The notes: generated by a model not told the origin, from the sequence alone. DNA of 64,000 bases from Mucilaginibacter kameinonensis (GCF_003675385.1 NZ_RCWZ01000004.1:806001-870000); one strand, 5' to 3'; positions 17,693 through 25,818 are shown, numbered from the stretch's first letter. Numbers and translations: made by a program.

Positions 17693-17708
17693 TGCCAAGG
17701 GGATGCCA
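17693..17708 (-). promoter_or_regulatory. Candidate sigma54 (-24/-12) promoter of the kdp operon
   Basis: The minus strand reads TGGCATCCCCTTGGCA. The invariant GG and GC dinucleotides are separated by exactly 10 bases, and only one base of the -12 box differs from TTGCA. Transcription would begin near 17682, about 14 bases ahead of the first microprotein. It fits the NtrC-type regulator next door. Confidence 0.55.
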
Positions 17709-17721
17709 AGAAATTTAAAAC

Positions 17722-17756
17722 CTATATAAATAATTGATTATTAATTATTTATATAG
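17722..17756. promoter_or_regulatory. AT-rich perfect inverted repeat upstream of kdp promoter
   Basis: Arms CTATATAAATAATT and AATTATTTATATAG (14 bases each, perfect) with a 7-base spacer, centred about 57 bases upstream of the inferred start site. It could be a regulator or bending site. Confidence 0.5.
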
Positions 17757-17802
17757 ATTAAGAAATAGTATTTTATTTATTTAAGGGGATTTGAGCTATC
17801 AT

Positions 17803-17822
17803 TTTGATAGTTGATTATCAAA
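17803..17822. promoter_or_regulatory. Candidate upstream activator site for the kdp response regulator
   Basis: TTTGATA-N6-TATCAAA, centred about 130 bases upstream of the inferred start, the usual distance for an enhancer bound by an NtrC-family activator. A single site only; binding is inferred. Confidence 0.4.
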
Positions 17823-17853
17823 GTGGGATTGCATATAAAGGATGGCATTGTGC

Positions 17854-17968
17854 GATTCCCCTCTTGAGAGGGGTGTAGGGGTGTGTTTCGCAAGTAGGGT
17901 TGAAATAGCTGCTAAACACACCCCTGCCAGTGCTCATTTCCGACGCGCGCCCTCTCAAGAGGGGAATT
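17854..17968. repeat. Family B double-hairpin palindrome, copy B3
   Basis: Left arm GATTCCCCTCTTGAGAGGGG, right arm CCCTCTCAAGAGGGGAATT; inner GGGGTGTGTTT / AAACACACCCC. The right half carries about 23 extra bases between the inner and outer arm, unlike B1 and B2. Confidence 0.85.
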
Positions 17969-17980
17969 TAAAATCTTTTG

Positions 17981-18090
17981 CTGCCGCTCGCGTCCTCGCG
18001 AGAGGCAACTATTTCTAGGCCTCTGGCCTGCGTATTCTGGCGGCCAGAGGCCGCTTGATAGTCGACGCTCGGCTGGAGCCGAGCGTCAGC
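17981..18090. repeat. Family C double-hairpin palindrome, copy C2
   Basis: Left arm hairpin CTCGCG-TCCT-CGCGAG; right arm GACGCTCGGC-TGGA-GCCGAGCGTC. Compared with C1, a C-G pair of the right stem has become A-T on both strands, and the left stem is longer, so the hairpins are maintained despite sequence change. Confidence 0.88.
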
Positions 18091-18151
18091 GTAGGATGGG
18101 GTGGGCTGAGAGAAAATTAAAAATCCGAAATCGAAATTCCGAAATCTGAAA

Positions 18152-19498
18152 TTACTCCAAATTATATTCCTTTAGCTTCCTGTACAGCGTAGCTACGCCA
18201 ATATTTAACAGGTGTGCAGCTTCGGCGCGGTTACCGTGGGTGTGGTTTAACACCCGCTGAATATGCAGTTTTTCTACAGAAGAAAGGTCAAATGCCGAAA
18301 TCGGGGCGCCGCTTTTTACTTGTTGCTGCTGAACTTCATAAGGCAGCAGGCTTTCATCAAGTACATTGCTATCGGTAAGGATCACTGCGCGCTCTACAAT
18401 GTTTTTCAGCTCGCGGATGTTGCCGGGCCATGGATAGGCTTCCAGTTTTTCAACAAACTCGTCGCTAAGGGTATTTACCTGCTTTTTTACTTTAAGGGCG
18501 AAGTGCTGCATAAAGAACTCGGCCAGTAGTTTGATATCTTTTTTACGCTCGCGCAGGGCAGGCAGCGTGATCTGGAAAACTGAAAGACGGTAATACAAAT
18601 CCGACCGGAAATGGCCATCATTGATCTCGTTCAGCAGATTGCGGTTGGTAGCCGCAAGTATGCGTACGTTAACTAGCGTAGGCTTGGTATCCCCTATTTT
18701 AATGAACTGCTGCGATTCCAGTACGCGAAGCAATTTGGCCTGCAGATCATGGTCGAGCTCACCTATCTCATCTAAAAATATGGTGCCGCCGTTGGCCTCT
18801 TCAAAAAGTCCTTTTTTATCTTTTACAGCCCCGGTAAACGAACCTGCTTTATGACCGAACAATTCGCTCTCCAATAATTCCTTGGTGAACGCGCTGCAAT
18901 TTACCGCTACAAATGATTTTGCGCTACGGTTGCTGGCCTGGTGAATAGCCTCGGCAAAGATCTCTTTACCGGTACCTGTTTCGCCTAATAATAAAACTGT
19001 GGTATCGGTAAGGGCCACCTTTTGGGCCAGCTTAATGACATCGGTAATGGCGTTAGATTTTCCTATCAACCTGTCGAAACCAAACCGGTCATTCAGTTTA
19101 CTTTGCAAGTCCATTACTTGCTGTTGCAGCAGGGCTTTATCCATGGCCTTGCTCACCAGCGGAATGATCTTTTCATTATCATCGCCCTTGGTGATATAAT
19201 CAAATGCCCCGGCCTTAATGGCTTTTACGCCATCATTAATGGTACCATAGGCGGTAAGGACAATTATTTCAGTAGTCGGGTAATTTTTCTTGATGGTTTC
19301 GGACAGGGTGATGCCATCAATATCGGGCAGCTTAACATCGCTCAAAACCACCTGGATGCTTTCATGCTGCAGCTTTTTCAAGCCTTCCTTGGCAGTGCCG
19401 GCAGTAATAACCTCATGGCCTTCCAACTGTAAAATGCGCGCCAGCAGGTTGCGCAGGCGTTCTTCGTCGTCGATAATTAATAGCTTACCTTTTTGCAT
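18152..19498 (-). CDS. NtrC-family sigma54-dependent response regulator
   Basis: 448 residues: receiver 1-120 with phospho-acceptor Asp54 (SDVKLPD), AAA+ domain with Walker A GETGTGKE (172-179), sigma54-contact loop GSFTGA (219-224), and a C-terminal Fis-type HTH ending NIGVATLYRKLKEYNLE. The loop is normally GAFTGA; Ala to Ser at this position occurs in the family and FTGA is intact. The usual Kdp partner is the OmpR-type KdpE, which is absent here; this gene occupies its place next to the operon and probably activates it through sigma54. Confidence 0.92.
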   Translation of the reverse strand: MQKGKLLIIDDEERLRNLLARILQLEGHEVITAGTAKEGLKKLQHESIQVVLSDVKLPDIDGITLSETIKKNYPTTEIIVLTAYGTINDGVKAIKAGAFDYITKGDDNEKIIPLVSKAMDKALLQQQVMDLQSKLNDRFGFDRLIGKSNAITDVIKLAQKVALTDTTVLLLGETGTGKEIFAEAIHQASNRSAKSFVAVNCSAFTKELLESELFGHKAGSFTGAVKDKKGLFEEANGGTIFLDEIGELDHDLQAKLLRVLESQQFIKIGDTKPTLVNVRILAATNRNLLNEINDGHFRSDLYYRLSVFQITLPALRERKKDIKLLAEFFMQHFALKVKKQVNTLSDEFVEKLEAYPWPGNIRELKNIVERAVILTDSNVLDESLLPYEVQQQQVKSGAPISAFDLSSVEKLHIQRVLNHTHGNRAEAAHLLNIGVATLYRKLKEYNLE

Positions 19499-19520
19499 CG
19501 TGGCAAATATGGTAAATTAT

Positions 19521-19641
19521 TTTGAACCTTGATTTTCGGGATTTTAGGATTTCCTGATGATTAGTAATGTGTAACCTATCATCTCAAACAATTTCAGCCA
19601 ACAGCATCAGGGAATCCTTTAATCAGGCTAATCATGGTTCC
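19521..19641. repeat. Family D-like palindrome, copy D4 (degenerate)
   Basis: Begins TTTGAACCTTGATTTTCGGG and ends with GGCTAATCATGGTTC; inner CCTGATGATTAG / CTAATCATGG and GGATTTCC / GGGAATCC pair imperfectly. It shares its first 13 bases (TTTGAACCTTGAT) with D3 at 30571-30583. Confidence 0.5.
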
Positions 19642-19842
19642 TCACCACCTCGCCCTTCTTGTTGCCCGCATTAGTTGCCTGTGACGTTTGGCGTCATAGT
19701 AATCGCTGGTTACCAATATGGCATGGATTACGCCCGGAATCCAGAAAAACAGGGTTAAAAATATATTGAGTATAAAGGCACCAATCCTGCCTGTAGTAAG
19801 GATGGCAGCAGGTGGGAATAAAAAACACAGAAAATATCTCAT
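19642..19842 (-). CDS. YqaE/Pmp3-family small membrane protein
   Basis: 66 residues with two hydrophobic segments: FLCFLFPPAAIL and FILNIFLTLFFWIPGVIHAIL. The PPAAIL element and the closing WIPGVIHAILV are signatures of the UPF0057/Pmp3 family, linked to membrane-potential and salt stress. The C-terminus is very basic (KRHRQLMRATRRARW). Short distance to the kdp regulator gene on the same strand, but no evidence of co-transcription. Confidence 0.9.
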   Translation of the reverse strand: MRYFLCFLFPPAAILTTGRIGAFILNIFLTLFFWIPGVIHAILVTSDYYDAKRHRQLMRATRRARW

Positions 19843-19898
19843 GGCTACAAATAATCTTATTGTTAAGTTATCTGTTAGACCATCAATAGCAAGTTTTG

Positions 19899-20450
19899 TT
19901 ACTGTTTAATTTCTTCGCCCAGGTTAGGCGGCAGCTGATCACCGTAAAACAGTGCTTTTAATTCGGTGGCATCGTTAGGATTCATTTTACCGCCCAGTAT
20001 CAGCCTCAACTGGCGGCGGCGAAGCGCACCTTCAAATAATGCCTGTTCTTTTTCAGTTTCAGGCAATAACTCCGCTACGGCTGTTTTCTGACCGTCTTTA
20101 TCCAGGGCTACAAAGGTGTAATAAGCCTCATTGCTTTTTACTTTGGTGCCGGATGGTATATTTTGGGCCCACACGTCCATCCTTACTTCTACCGAGGTAG
20201 TGAACGCCCGGGTAACCTTAGCCTCAATGCTTACCACATCGCCCAGCTTAATAGGGGCTTTAAATGATACGTTATCTACCGAAGCGGTTACCACAATACG
20301 ATTGCAATGTTTCTGCGCGCAAATGGCAGCAGCAATATCCATCCAATGCAACAGGCGACCGCCCATCAGGTTATTCAATGTATTGGTATCGTTGGGCAAT
20401 ACCAACTCGTTCATGATGGTGTATGAGTCCTGCGGCGATTTTGTGGTCAT
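19899..20450 (-). CDS. Acyl-CoA thioesterase (hotdog fold, YciA/ACOT-like)
   Basis: 183 residues. The hotdog domain shows NTLNNLMGGRLLHWMDIAAA with the catalytic region around Asn/Asp, then DNVSFKAPIKLGDVVSIEAKV, the hallmark of BFIT/ACOT-type thioesterases that hydrolyse acyl-CoA to free acid and CoA. Full length for a single-domain member. Chain-length preference unknown. Confidence 0.88.
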   Translation of the reverse strand: MTTKSPQDSYTIMNELVLPNDTNTLNNLMGGRLLHWMDIAAAICAQKHCNRIVVTASVDNVSFKAPIKLGDVVSIEAKVTRAFTTSVEVRMDVWAQNIPSGTKVKSNEAYYTFVALDKDGQKTAVAELLPETEKEQALFEGALRRRQLRLILGGKMNPNDATELKALFYGDQLPPNLGEEIKQ

Positions 20451-20496
20451 TTTCAGTCAGATTTGGGGCAAAGATAGGAACCTGGCTGTAAAAAGT

Positions 20497-20630
20497 GTCA
20501 TTTCGATGCGAGGAACGAGCGAGAAATCTTATACGACAAGCTTTTACGAGTACTATGCTGCTTTGCAAGGCGTATAAGATTTCTCTTTCGCCCCATCGCA
20601 CATTCCAACCCTCTGCTCTATCGAAATGAC
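20497..20630. repeat. Family F palindrome, copy F1
   Basis: Ends GTCATTTCGA / TCGAAATGAC. The left arm reads GTC-ATTTC-...-GAAAT-C, so ATTTC and GAAAT pair within the arm; inner arms AAATCTTATACG / CGTATAAGATTT pair across the element. The loop word GAGGAACGA is shared with family A copies. Confidence 0.85.
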
Positions 20631-20660
20631 AAAAACTATTAATTGGGTTTAGGGCGGGCT

Positions 20661-21911
20661 CTACCTCTTAGTCACCAATTCCCTGAAACCTACCAGTTCA
20701 TCCCATCTTGCACCGGGCGGGCGATAGTAGGTCAGCATTTGGTATTCGTTCTCAGTTTCAAAGTGACTGCCCTCAAATGGTACATCGTCGGCTTTGCCCG
20801 TTTTGGCATCCAGCCAAACATATTCATAGTCGTACACGCCTTGTTTTAACAGCATGTTTACGGTGTACCTTCCATTATCAAGTGGGTGTAGTTTGTTGCT
20901 TTCTTCGAGGCGATAGTTGTTAAACTGACCTACCACATAAGGAGCACCATCTTTGGGATCTTTGTTTGTCGACAGCGTGAAGTATACATGCGCGTAATCG
21001 GCGTCGGTAGCCGGGGTTGTGCCATCGTTGTTCAGTATGTAAAATTTACCATCATTATCATACTGAAAAACATAATTAGGCTGATCGCGAACGGGATCGC
21101 CAAGCAGCACAACTACGTTTGTTGAGTCTTTATAAATTTTGGCTACCCTTTGCGAGTTGAGCTTTAATGTGCGTGTATCAAACAGCCGGAACTCGTTACG
21201 CCCTGGAAAATCGTTAATAGCTACATCATTATAAATCAACTGCGTTCCACGAATGTAAGTAGGCTGCCCGTTAAGTACTGCGGTTTCTGTGCGGGCATTT
21301 TGCATAATAAAGGTACGCAGGGCATAAGCCGGGTTTTGTACCACAAGTCCGGAGTAATCAACTGTAAAATTGATCTTCTGATTGGTTTGGCGGGTTACAT
21401 TATTAGCCGAAGGTACCAGGTCTGCCGCTATTGATACTCGTTTCCCCAGCACATACAACCTGCGGGTAAGCACCATTTTGTTTTGATCGCCATCTTCATA
21501 AACCTTCAGCACATAATTACCCGATATTTTAGGGGCGATATTATTGTTGGGAAGCGAGATTTCGTAGTGTGTATATTTCTGCATGGTACCGGTTGAATAG
21601 TTGTAATTGTACAACCTATCGTCGGTAAAGCTTTGCAGATATTCGGCAGATGAAAGATTTGATGAGTTCCAGTTGGCATCACAATGCTCAATGGTATAAT
21701 AGTAATTACGGCTACCGCCGCGCAAGTCATCAAAGGTCAGCAGCACTTTTTCGTCCGATCCTAAATTGATCACCGGGAAAGAACCCTGCTTAGCTGTATT
21801 ATAAAACTCAACGCTTTTTATCGCCGGTGAGTAAACGTTGTTGTTATAAGAGGATTGCGCGAAGGTTTTTAGTGACAGGATGATGAACAGAACGATGTAA
21901 AGCTTTTTCAT
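20661..21911 (-). CDS. Type IX secretion system plug-domain protein (DUF5103)
   Basis: 416 residues with signal peptide (1-18, ending LKTFAQ). The sequence FDDLRGGSRNYYYTIEHCDA and NWNSSNLSSAEYL near residues 60-90 is the DUF5103 signature, a family of T9SS-associated proteins; one member closes the SprA translocon from the periplasmic side. It is a single copy here with no other T9SS component in the window. The C-terminal half (about 280-416) looks like a separate beta-rich domain. Confidence 0.85.
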   Translation of the reverse strand: MKKLYIVLFIILSLKTFAQSSYNNNVYSPAIKSVEFYNTAKQGSFPVINLGSDEKVLLTFDDLRGGSRNYYYTIEHCDANWNSSNLSSAEYLQSFTDDRLYNYNYSTGTMQKYTHYEISLPNNNIAPKISGNYVLKVYEDGDQNKMVLTRRLYVLGKRVSIAADLVPSANNVTRQTNQKINFTVDYSGLVVQNPAYALRTFIMQNARTETAVLNGQPTYIRGTQLIYNDVAINDFPGRNEFRLFDTRTLKLNSQRVAKIYKDSTNVVVLLGDPVRDQPNYVFQYDNDGKFYILNNDGTTPATDADYAHVYFTLSTNKDPKDGAPYVVGQFNNYRLEESNKLHPLDNGRYTVNMLLKQGVYDYEYVWLDAKTGKADDVPFEGSHFETENEYQMLTYYRPPGARWDELVGFRELVTKR

Positions 21912-21950
21912 ATAAACCTGTTAATTTCATTTTAAAGCACAAAAACATCC

Positions 21951-22042
21951 GTCATTGCGAGGAACGAAGCAATCGCGAACTATACAGAGAAACTTGTGCA
22001 GCTACTCTGCCAATTGGGGATTGCTTCGTGCCTCGCAATGAC
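21951..22042. repeat. Family A palindrome, copy A5
   Basis: Symmetric arms (GTCATTGCGAGGAACGAAGC left). Core AACTATACAGAGAAACTTG and CTCTGCCAATTGGGG. It lies upstream of the DUF5103 gene and downstream of the ABC-F gene. Confidence 0.9.
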
Positions 22043-22073
22043 GGAGGGAATTACAGTAACACTATAAAATCAC

Positions 22074-22109
22074 GTTATTGCGAGCGATTGCTTCGTGCCT
22101 CGCAATGAC
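22074..22109. repeat. Collapsed family A copy A6
   Basis: GTTATTGCGAG is joined directly to the right arm CGATTGCTTCGTGCCTCGCA, then ATGAC. The core and most of the left arm are missing. It is 31 bases from intact copy A5. Confidence 0.8.
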
Positions 22110-22119
22110 ATAAGAGGGT

Positions 22120-24042
22120 TTACGATTCCAACTCCAAAATCTGCTCGGCCAGTGCTTCCCACTTTTCCTGAATTTGTTTCAGTTCGGCTTGTTTAGCGGC
22201 GTAGGCGGCGTTGGTTTGTTTTAGTTTGGCGTTATCGCTATATATTTTCTCGTCGGCCAGCTGGGTTTCAAACTGCTTTACCTCTTTTTCGAGGTTAGCA
22301 ATCTGTTCTTCCATTTTAGCCAGGTCCTGGTTCAGTTTTTTAAGCTGCTGGTGCTTGTTTTCGCCTTGTGGCTGTTTAACAGGCTCAGGCTTTTTCTCTT
22401 CCTTTTTAGGCTGAGGTGCGGGTGCGGCAGCTTTGGGTTCCAGTTTGCGTTTGGCGTTCCATTCGTCAAACTCGGCATAAGTACCCGGATAGATCTTAAT
22501 CTTTTGATCTTCAATAAACCAAATCTTGTTGGCTACGTTATCAAGGAAATACCTGTCGTGCGATACCACAATGAAAGTACCTTCGTACTGGTCAAGCGCC
22601 TGGATCAGGATATTTACCGATTGCATATCCAGGTGGTTGGTAGGCTCATCCAGTACCAGGAAGTTAGCATCGGCAGTAAGCGCTTTAGCCAATGCTACAC
22701 GCGATTTTTCACCACCCGATAGTACTTTGATCTTCTTGAACACATCATCGCCGGTAAACAGGAACGAGCCTAAAATGGTACGCAACTCGGTATCGGTATG
22801 TTTTGGAGCGAATGCCTGCAGCTCCTGAAGGATCTGGTTTTCGAGGTGTAATGACTCCAACTGGTGCTGGGCAAAAAACGTAGTAGTTACGTTATGGCCT
22901 GTAGTCATGGTACCTGTATAATCCTTATCGGCCGAGGCGATGATACGCAACAGGGTTGATTTACCTTTACCGTTGGCACCTATCAGCGCAATTTTATCGC
23001 CTTTTTCAATTACAGCCTCGCCGCCATTTAAAATATCAATTGCAGGGTATTTTTTAACGATATCCTCTAAGGTTACCACGTGCCTGCCCGATTGTTTAGA
23101 GAAGCGGAAAGCGAAGTTAACCGATGGGTTATCATCATCAACATCATCAATACGCTCCATTTTATCCAGCATTTTGATGCGGGACTGCGCCATTTTAGCT
23201 TTTGAGGCTTTGGCACGGAAACGCTCGATCAAACGTTCTTCCTGTTTAATTTTTGATTGCTGATTTTTAAACTCACCACGCTGAATTTCTTCGCGCAATG
23301 CTTTTTCTTCGAGATAGAAAGTATAGTTGCCAGCGTAAACGGTTAGTTTACCTTTGCGTGATTCAACAGTACGGTTGATCACCTTATCCAGGAACCACCT
23401 ATCGTGCGATACGATGATGATAGCACCTGTAAAAGCTTTCAGATAGTCTTCCAGCCACTGGATAGATGGTAAATCGAGGTGATTGGTAGGCTCATCCAGC
23501 AACAGGATATCCGGGGCCTGCAAAAGGATTTTGGCCAGCATTACACGCATACGCCATCCACCCGAAAAAGTGCTCAGCTTACGTTTGCAATCCTCATCGC
23601 TGAAACCTAAACCCGCTAAAATTTCGTGGGCTTTGTATTCGATATTGTAGCCGTCAAGCAGTTCAAACTCGTGCTGCTTGTCGCTCAGTTTATTTAATAG
23701 TTCTTCGCTATAATCCGTTTCCAGCTTTTTAAGCAGGTTTTCGATCTCATCGTGCAACTGGTTCTGGCGCTCAAAAGCTTCCATGGCCACATGTACGATG
23801 TTTTTATCAGATGAATAAGAGAGCAAATCCTGGTTAAGGTACCCCATGGTAAGGTCCTTTGCCATTGAAACAGTTCCGGAGGTAGGCTTGTAATCGCCTA
23901 CAATAATTTTTAAAAGGGTGGTTTTACCAGTACCGTTGGCACCAATTAAACCAATTTTTTCACCGGGTTTAATATGCCAGTTGGCTTCATCATATAAGGC
24001 CCGCGCACCAATCTCGAACGTAAGGTTATTTATAGCAATCAT
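22120..24042 (-). CDS. ABC-F family ATPase (Uup/EttA-like)
   Basis: 640 residues with two ABC domains and no membrane segment. Walker A: GANGTGKTTLLKI (about 34-46) and GANGKGKSTLLRI (about 360); signatures FSGGWRMRVMLAK and LSGGEKSRVALAK; Walker B LLLDEPTNHLDL and LVLDEPTNHLDM. The interdomain linker (KIKQEERLIERFRAKASKAK) and a C-terminal coiled coil (about 560-640, Glu/Lys/Gln-rich) fit Uup-type proteins, which act on ribosomes or branched DNA. Not a transporter. Confidence 0.92.
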   Translation of the reverse strand: MIAINNLTFEIGARALYDEANWHIKPGEKIGLIGANGTGKTTLLKIIVGDYKPTSGTVSMAKDLTMGYLNQDLLSYSSDKNIVHVAMEAFERQNQLHDEIENLLKKLETDYSEELLNKLSDKQHEFELLDGYNIEYKAHEILAGLGFSDEDCKRKLSTFSGGWRMRVMLAKILLQAPDILLLDEPTNHLDLPSIQWLEDYLKAFTGAIIIVSHDRWFLDKVINRTVESRKGKLTVYAGNYTFYLEEKALREEIQRGEFKNQQSKIKQEERLIERFRAKASKAKMAQSRIKMLDKMERIDDVDDDNPSVNFAFRFSKQSGRHVVTLEDIVKKYPAIDILNGGEAVIEKGDKIALIGANGKGKSTLLRIIASADKDYTGTMTTGHNVTTTFFAQHQLESLHLENQILQELQAFAPKHTDTELRTILGSFLFTGDDVFKKIKVLSGGEKSRVALAKALTADANFLVLDEPTNHLDMQSVNILIQALDQYEGTFIVVSHDRYFLDNVANKIWFIEDQKIKIYPGTYAEFDEWNAKRKLEPKAAAPAPQPKKEEKKPEPVKQPQGENKHQQLKKLNQDLAKMEEQIANLEKEVKQFETQLADEKIYSDNAKLKQTNAAYAAKQAELKQIQEKWEALAEQILELES

Positions 24043-24070
24043 TTACGCGCAAAGATACGCTTTTTGTTTT

Positions 24071-24218
24071 AAGGCGAAAGGTGAAAGGTTAAAGGCGAAA
24101 GGTTTCCAAAATCAGTTAATAAAGAAAGGCAAAAGACTCTGTAAGCGAAGCTGCAGCTACCTTTTGCCTTTCACCTTTAGCCTTTTACCTAAAAAGAAGA
24201 CCTTTATCCTTTTACCTT
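24071..24218. repeat. Family E heptad-repeat palindrome, copy E2
   Basis: Left side runs of AAAGGYR (GGCGAAAGGTGAAAGG and onward) with 7-base period; right side the complement (CCTTTTGCCTTTCACCTTTA and onward). Near the middle is GAAGCTGCAGCTACC, also present in E3 and partly in E5. The left boundary is 28 bases from the ABC-F start and the right 18 bases from the SGNH stop codon. Confidence 0.8.
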
Positions 24219-24235
24219 AAAACCATCTTTAGCCT

Positions 24236-25009
24236 TTAAACAGCTCCTACCGCTTTCAGCCATGTTTGAGCCATGAGGGCTTCACCAGCTACGCTGGGGT
24301 GTACACCATCAAGGTTCCAGTAGGTGGCCGGGGCGGTTTGCTCGGCTTTGTCAAACGCTGATTGATAAGGCACAAATACCGCGTCGAACTCGGCAGCTAT
24401 ATCTTTAGCCGCTTTGCGGAACAAATCAAACGTTGGGTACCATTTATCGTCAACTGCCTTTACATTTTTTTCGGCGAAGGGTTCACAGATCACCAGTTTA
24501 ATATCCGGCAAGGCTTGTTTGGTACGGGTAAGCAGTTTTTTATAATCGGCGATATAAGTATCAATTGTGCCGGTATAACCGCCGGTAAGCGTATGCCAAA
24601 AGTCGTTAACGCCAATATGGATGCTCAGTACATTTGGTTTCAGGGCTAAACAATCGGTATCCCAGCGCTCGGCTAATTGATACACTTTATTACCGCTGAT
24701 ACCTTTATTGTAGATCTTTAAACCTTTATCAGCGTGTCTTAGCAACAATTGCGAAGCGGTAAGCAACGCATAGCCGGAGCCTAAAGCACTGGTAGTATTG
24801 GGTTCGGTTTTGTTATGATCGCGGCCCCAGTCGGTGATGGAATCGCCCTGAAAAAGCACTACATCGCCTTGGTTAAAGGTTAATTTCTTCGCCGGTTTTT
24901 CTGCAGCCAATGCCGATGACACGATGGATGGAATGCCAATAGAGGCGATAGTGCCTACAGCAGCTGTCTTTAAAAAATGGCGGCGATAGTTTTGTTCGGT
25001 ATTTTTCAT
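24236..25009 (-). CDS. SGNH/GDSL hydrolase with Tat signal
   Basis: 257 residues. The N-terminus RRHFLKTAAVGTIASIG is a twin-arginine signal followed by a hydrophobic stretch and an ALA cleavage site near 35. Catalytic blocks: block I FQGDSITDWGRD (Ser), block III IGVNDFWH (Asn), block V DGVHPS (Asp and His). These enzymes act as esterases or lipases, often deacetylating carbohydrates. Tat export implies folding in the cytoplasm before export to the periplasm. Substrate unknown. Confidence 0.9.
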   Translation of the reverse strand: MKNTEQNYRRHFLKTAAVGTIASIGIPSIVSSALAAEKPAKKLTFNQGDVVLFQGDSITDWGRDHNKTEPNTTSALGSGYALLTASQLLLRHADKGLKIYNKGISGNKVYQLAERWDTDCLALKPNVLSIHIGVNDFWHTLTGGYTGTIDTYIADYKKLLTRTKQALPDIKLVICEPFAEKNVKAVDDKWYPTFDLFRKAAKDIAAEFDAVFVPYQSAFDKAEQTAPATYWNLDGVHPSVAGEALMAQTWLKAVGAV

Positions 25010-25093
25010 TTGTGGATTATAAAAGGTATTTGCCGAATTTACTGATTTGCCGCAACTATGGAAACTTTGCTCGGTTTAGTATCAGTATTTGTA

Positions 25094-25165
25094 AAAGGAA
25101 TATTACTTAAGTCCTCGGGGTCCTCTGCGAGAGACCCTGAGGGGACAGATAAAGGAATATTACTT
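25094..25165. repeat. 36-bp palindrome flanked by 15-bp direct repeats
   Basis: AAAGGAATATTACTT occurs at 25094-25108 and 25151-25165. Between them lies the palindrome 25111-25146 (GTCCTCGGGGTC...GACCCTGAGGGGAC). Confidence 0.8.
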
Positions 25166-25176
25166 GCACCTACAAT

Positions 25177-25291
25177 CTGCCGCGGGTTTTTAACCCGTGG
25201 TGACACATCATTGAAGCTTCCAGCTTCAAGGCGAAGCTGAAAGCTTCGGCTATACTCAACCACGGGTTACGCTTCGCTAAACCCGCGGCAG
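25177..25291. repeat. Family H double-hairpin palindrome
   Basis: Both arms encode CTGCCGCGGGTT...AACCCGTGG; left loop is TTT, right loop (opposite strand) TAGCGAAGCGT. The centre holds a second palindrome of AGCTTC / GAAGCT words. It fills the gap before the small cupin gene. Confidence 0.85.
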
Positions 25292-25299
25292 TTATTCTT

Positions 25300-25659
25300 T
25301 TATTTATCAGCCACAAAATTTATAGGCTTTGCCGGATCATAGCTAACATAAACCCGTTTCCAGGGGGCATCATCAATTAATTTCCATTTATGTGCTGTAC
25401 CTGTGGTATCCTGTGCTATCAGGATCTCGCCGGGTTTCAGAATAAACTTTTCGCCGGGATATGTTTCAAATTCAAGTATTCCTGTAATAGAAATCACATA
25501 TTGATGCGTAGGGGCATTGTGGTAATCATAAAACGCATACGGTTCAGATTCCTGAAACCTAATGGCCAGCGCCTCATTCAGCGGCCCTAATTCAACCATA
25601 CCTTTTTCTATGTGCGAATGGCCATCTTCGCCGGTGTATAACCTGTAGGCTTTTATCAT
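25300..25659 (-). CDS. Small cupin-fold protein of unknown function
   Basis: 119 residues. The C-terminal two thirds form a cupin-like barrel: HQYVISITGILEFETYPGEKFILKPGEILIAQDTTGTAHKW. His in THQYV and His in TAHKW are possible metal ligands, but the HxH of canonical cupins is absent. The N-terminal part (TGEDGHSHIEKGMVELG) is typical of a cupin subgroup annotated only by fold. No operon partners. Confidence 0.7.
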   Translation of the reverse strand: MIKAYRLYTGEDGHSHIEKGMVELGPLNEALAIRFQESEPYAFYDYHNAPTHQYVISITGILEFETYPGEKFILKPGEILIAQDTTGTAHKWKLIDDAPWKRVYVSYDPAKPINFVADK

Positions 25660-25818
25660 GGTGGCTAAACTAACATTTAACTGTTAATACCAACTCCTTG
25701 CTGTGTAATTATTGCAAAACGGTTGCTATGTCGCCACAAAACGTTCATTTTGTTTAGTTTTAAAAATTATAGTCGCGCTGTGAAACTTCCGGCCCTGTTA
25801 ACGGTTCAATAAAACATT

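Larger units (their letters stand above)
17669..18151. other. kdp upstream regulatory region plus two palindromes
   Basis: 483 bases between the operon and its response regulator gene. Next to the operon are a sigma54-like promoter and two short inverted repeats; farther away are family B copy B3 (17854-17968) and family C copy C2 (17981-18090). No gene seen. Confidence 0.75.

Noticed and set aside
17677..17697. Alternative sigma54 promoter TGGCAAAGCCCTTTGCA
   Set aside because: The GG to GC spacing is one base too long; the adjacent site 17693-17708 has the exact spacing.
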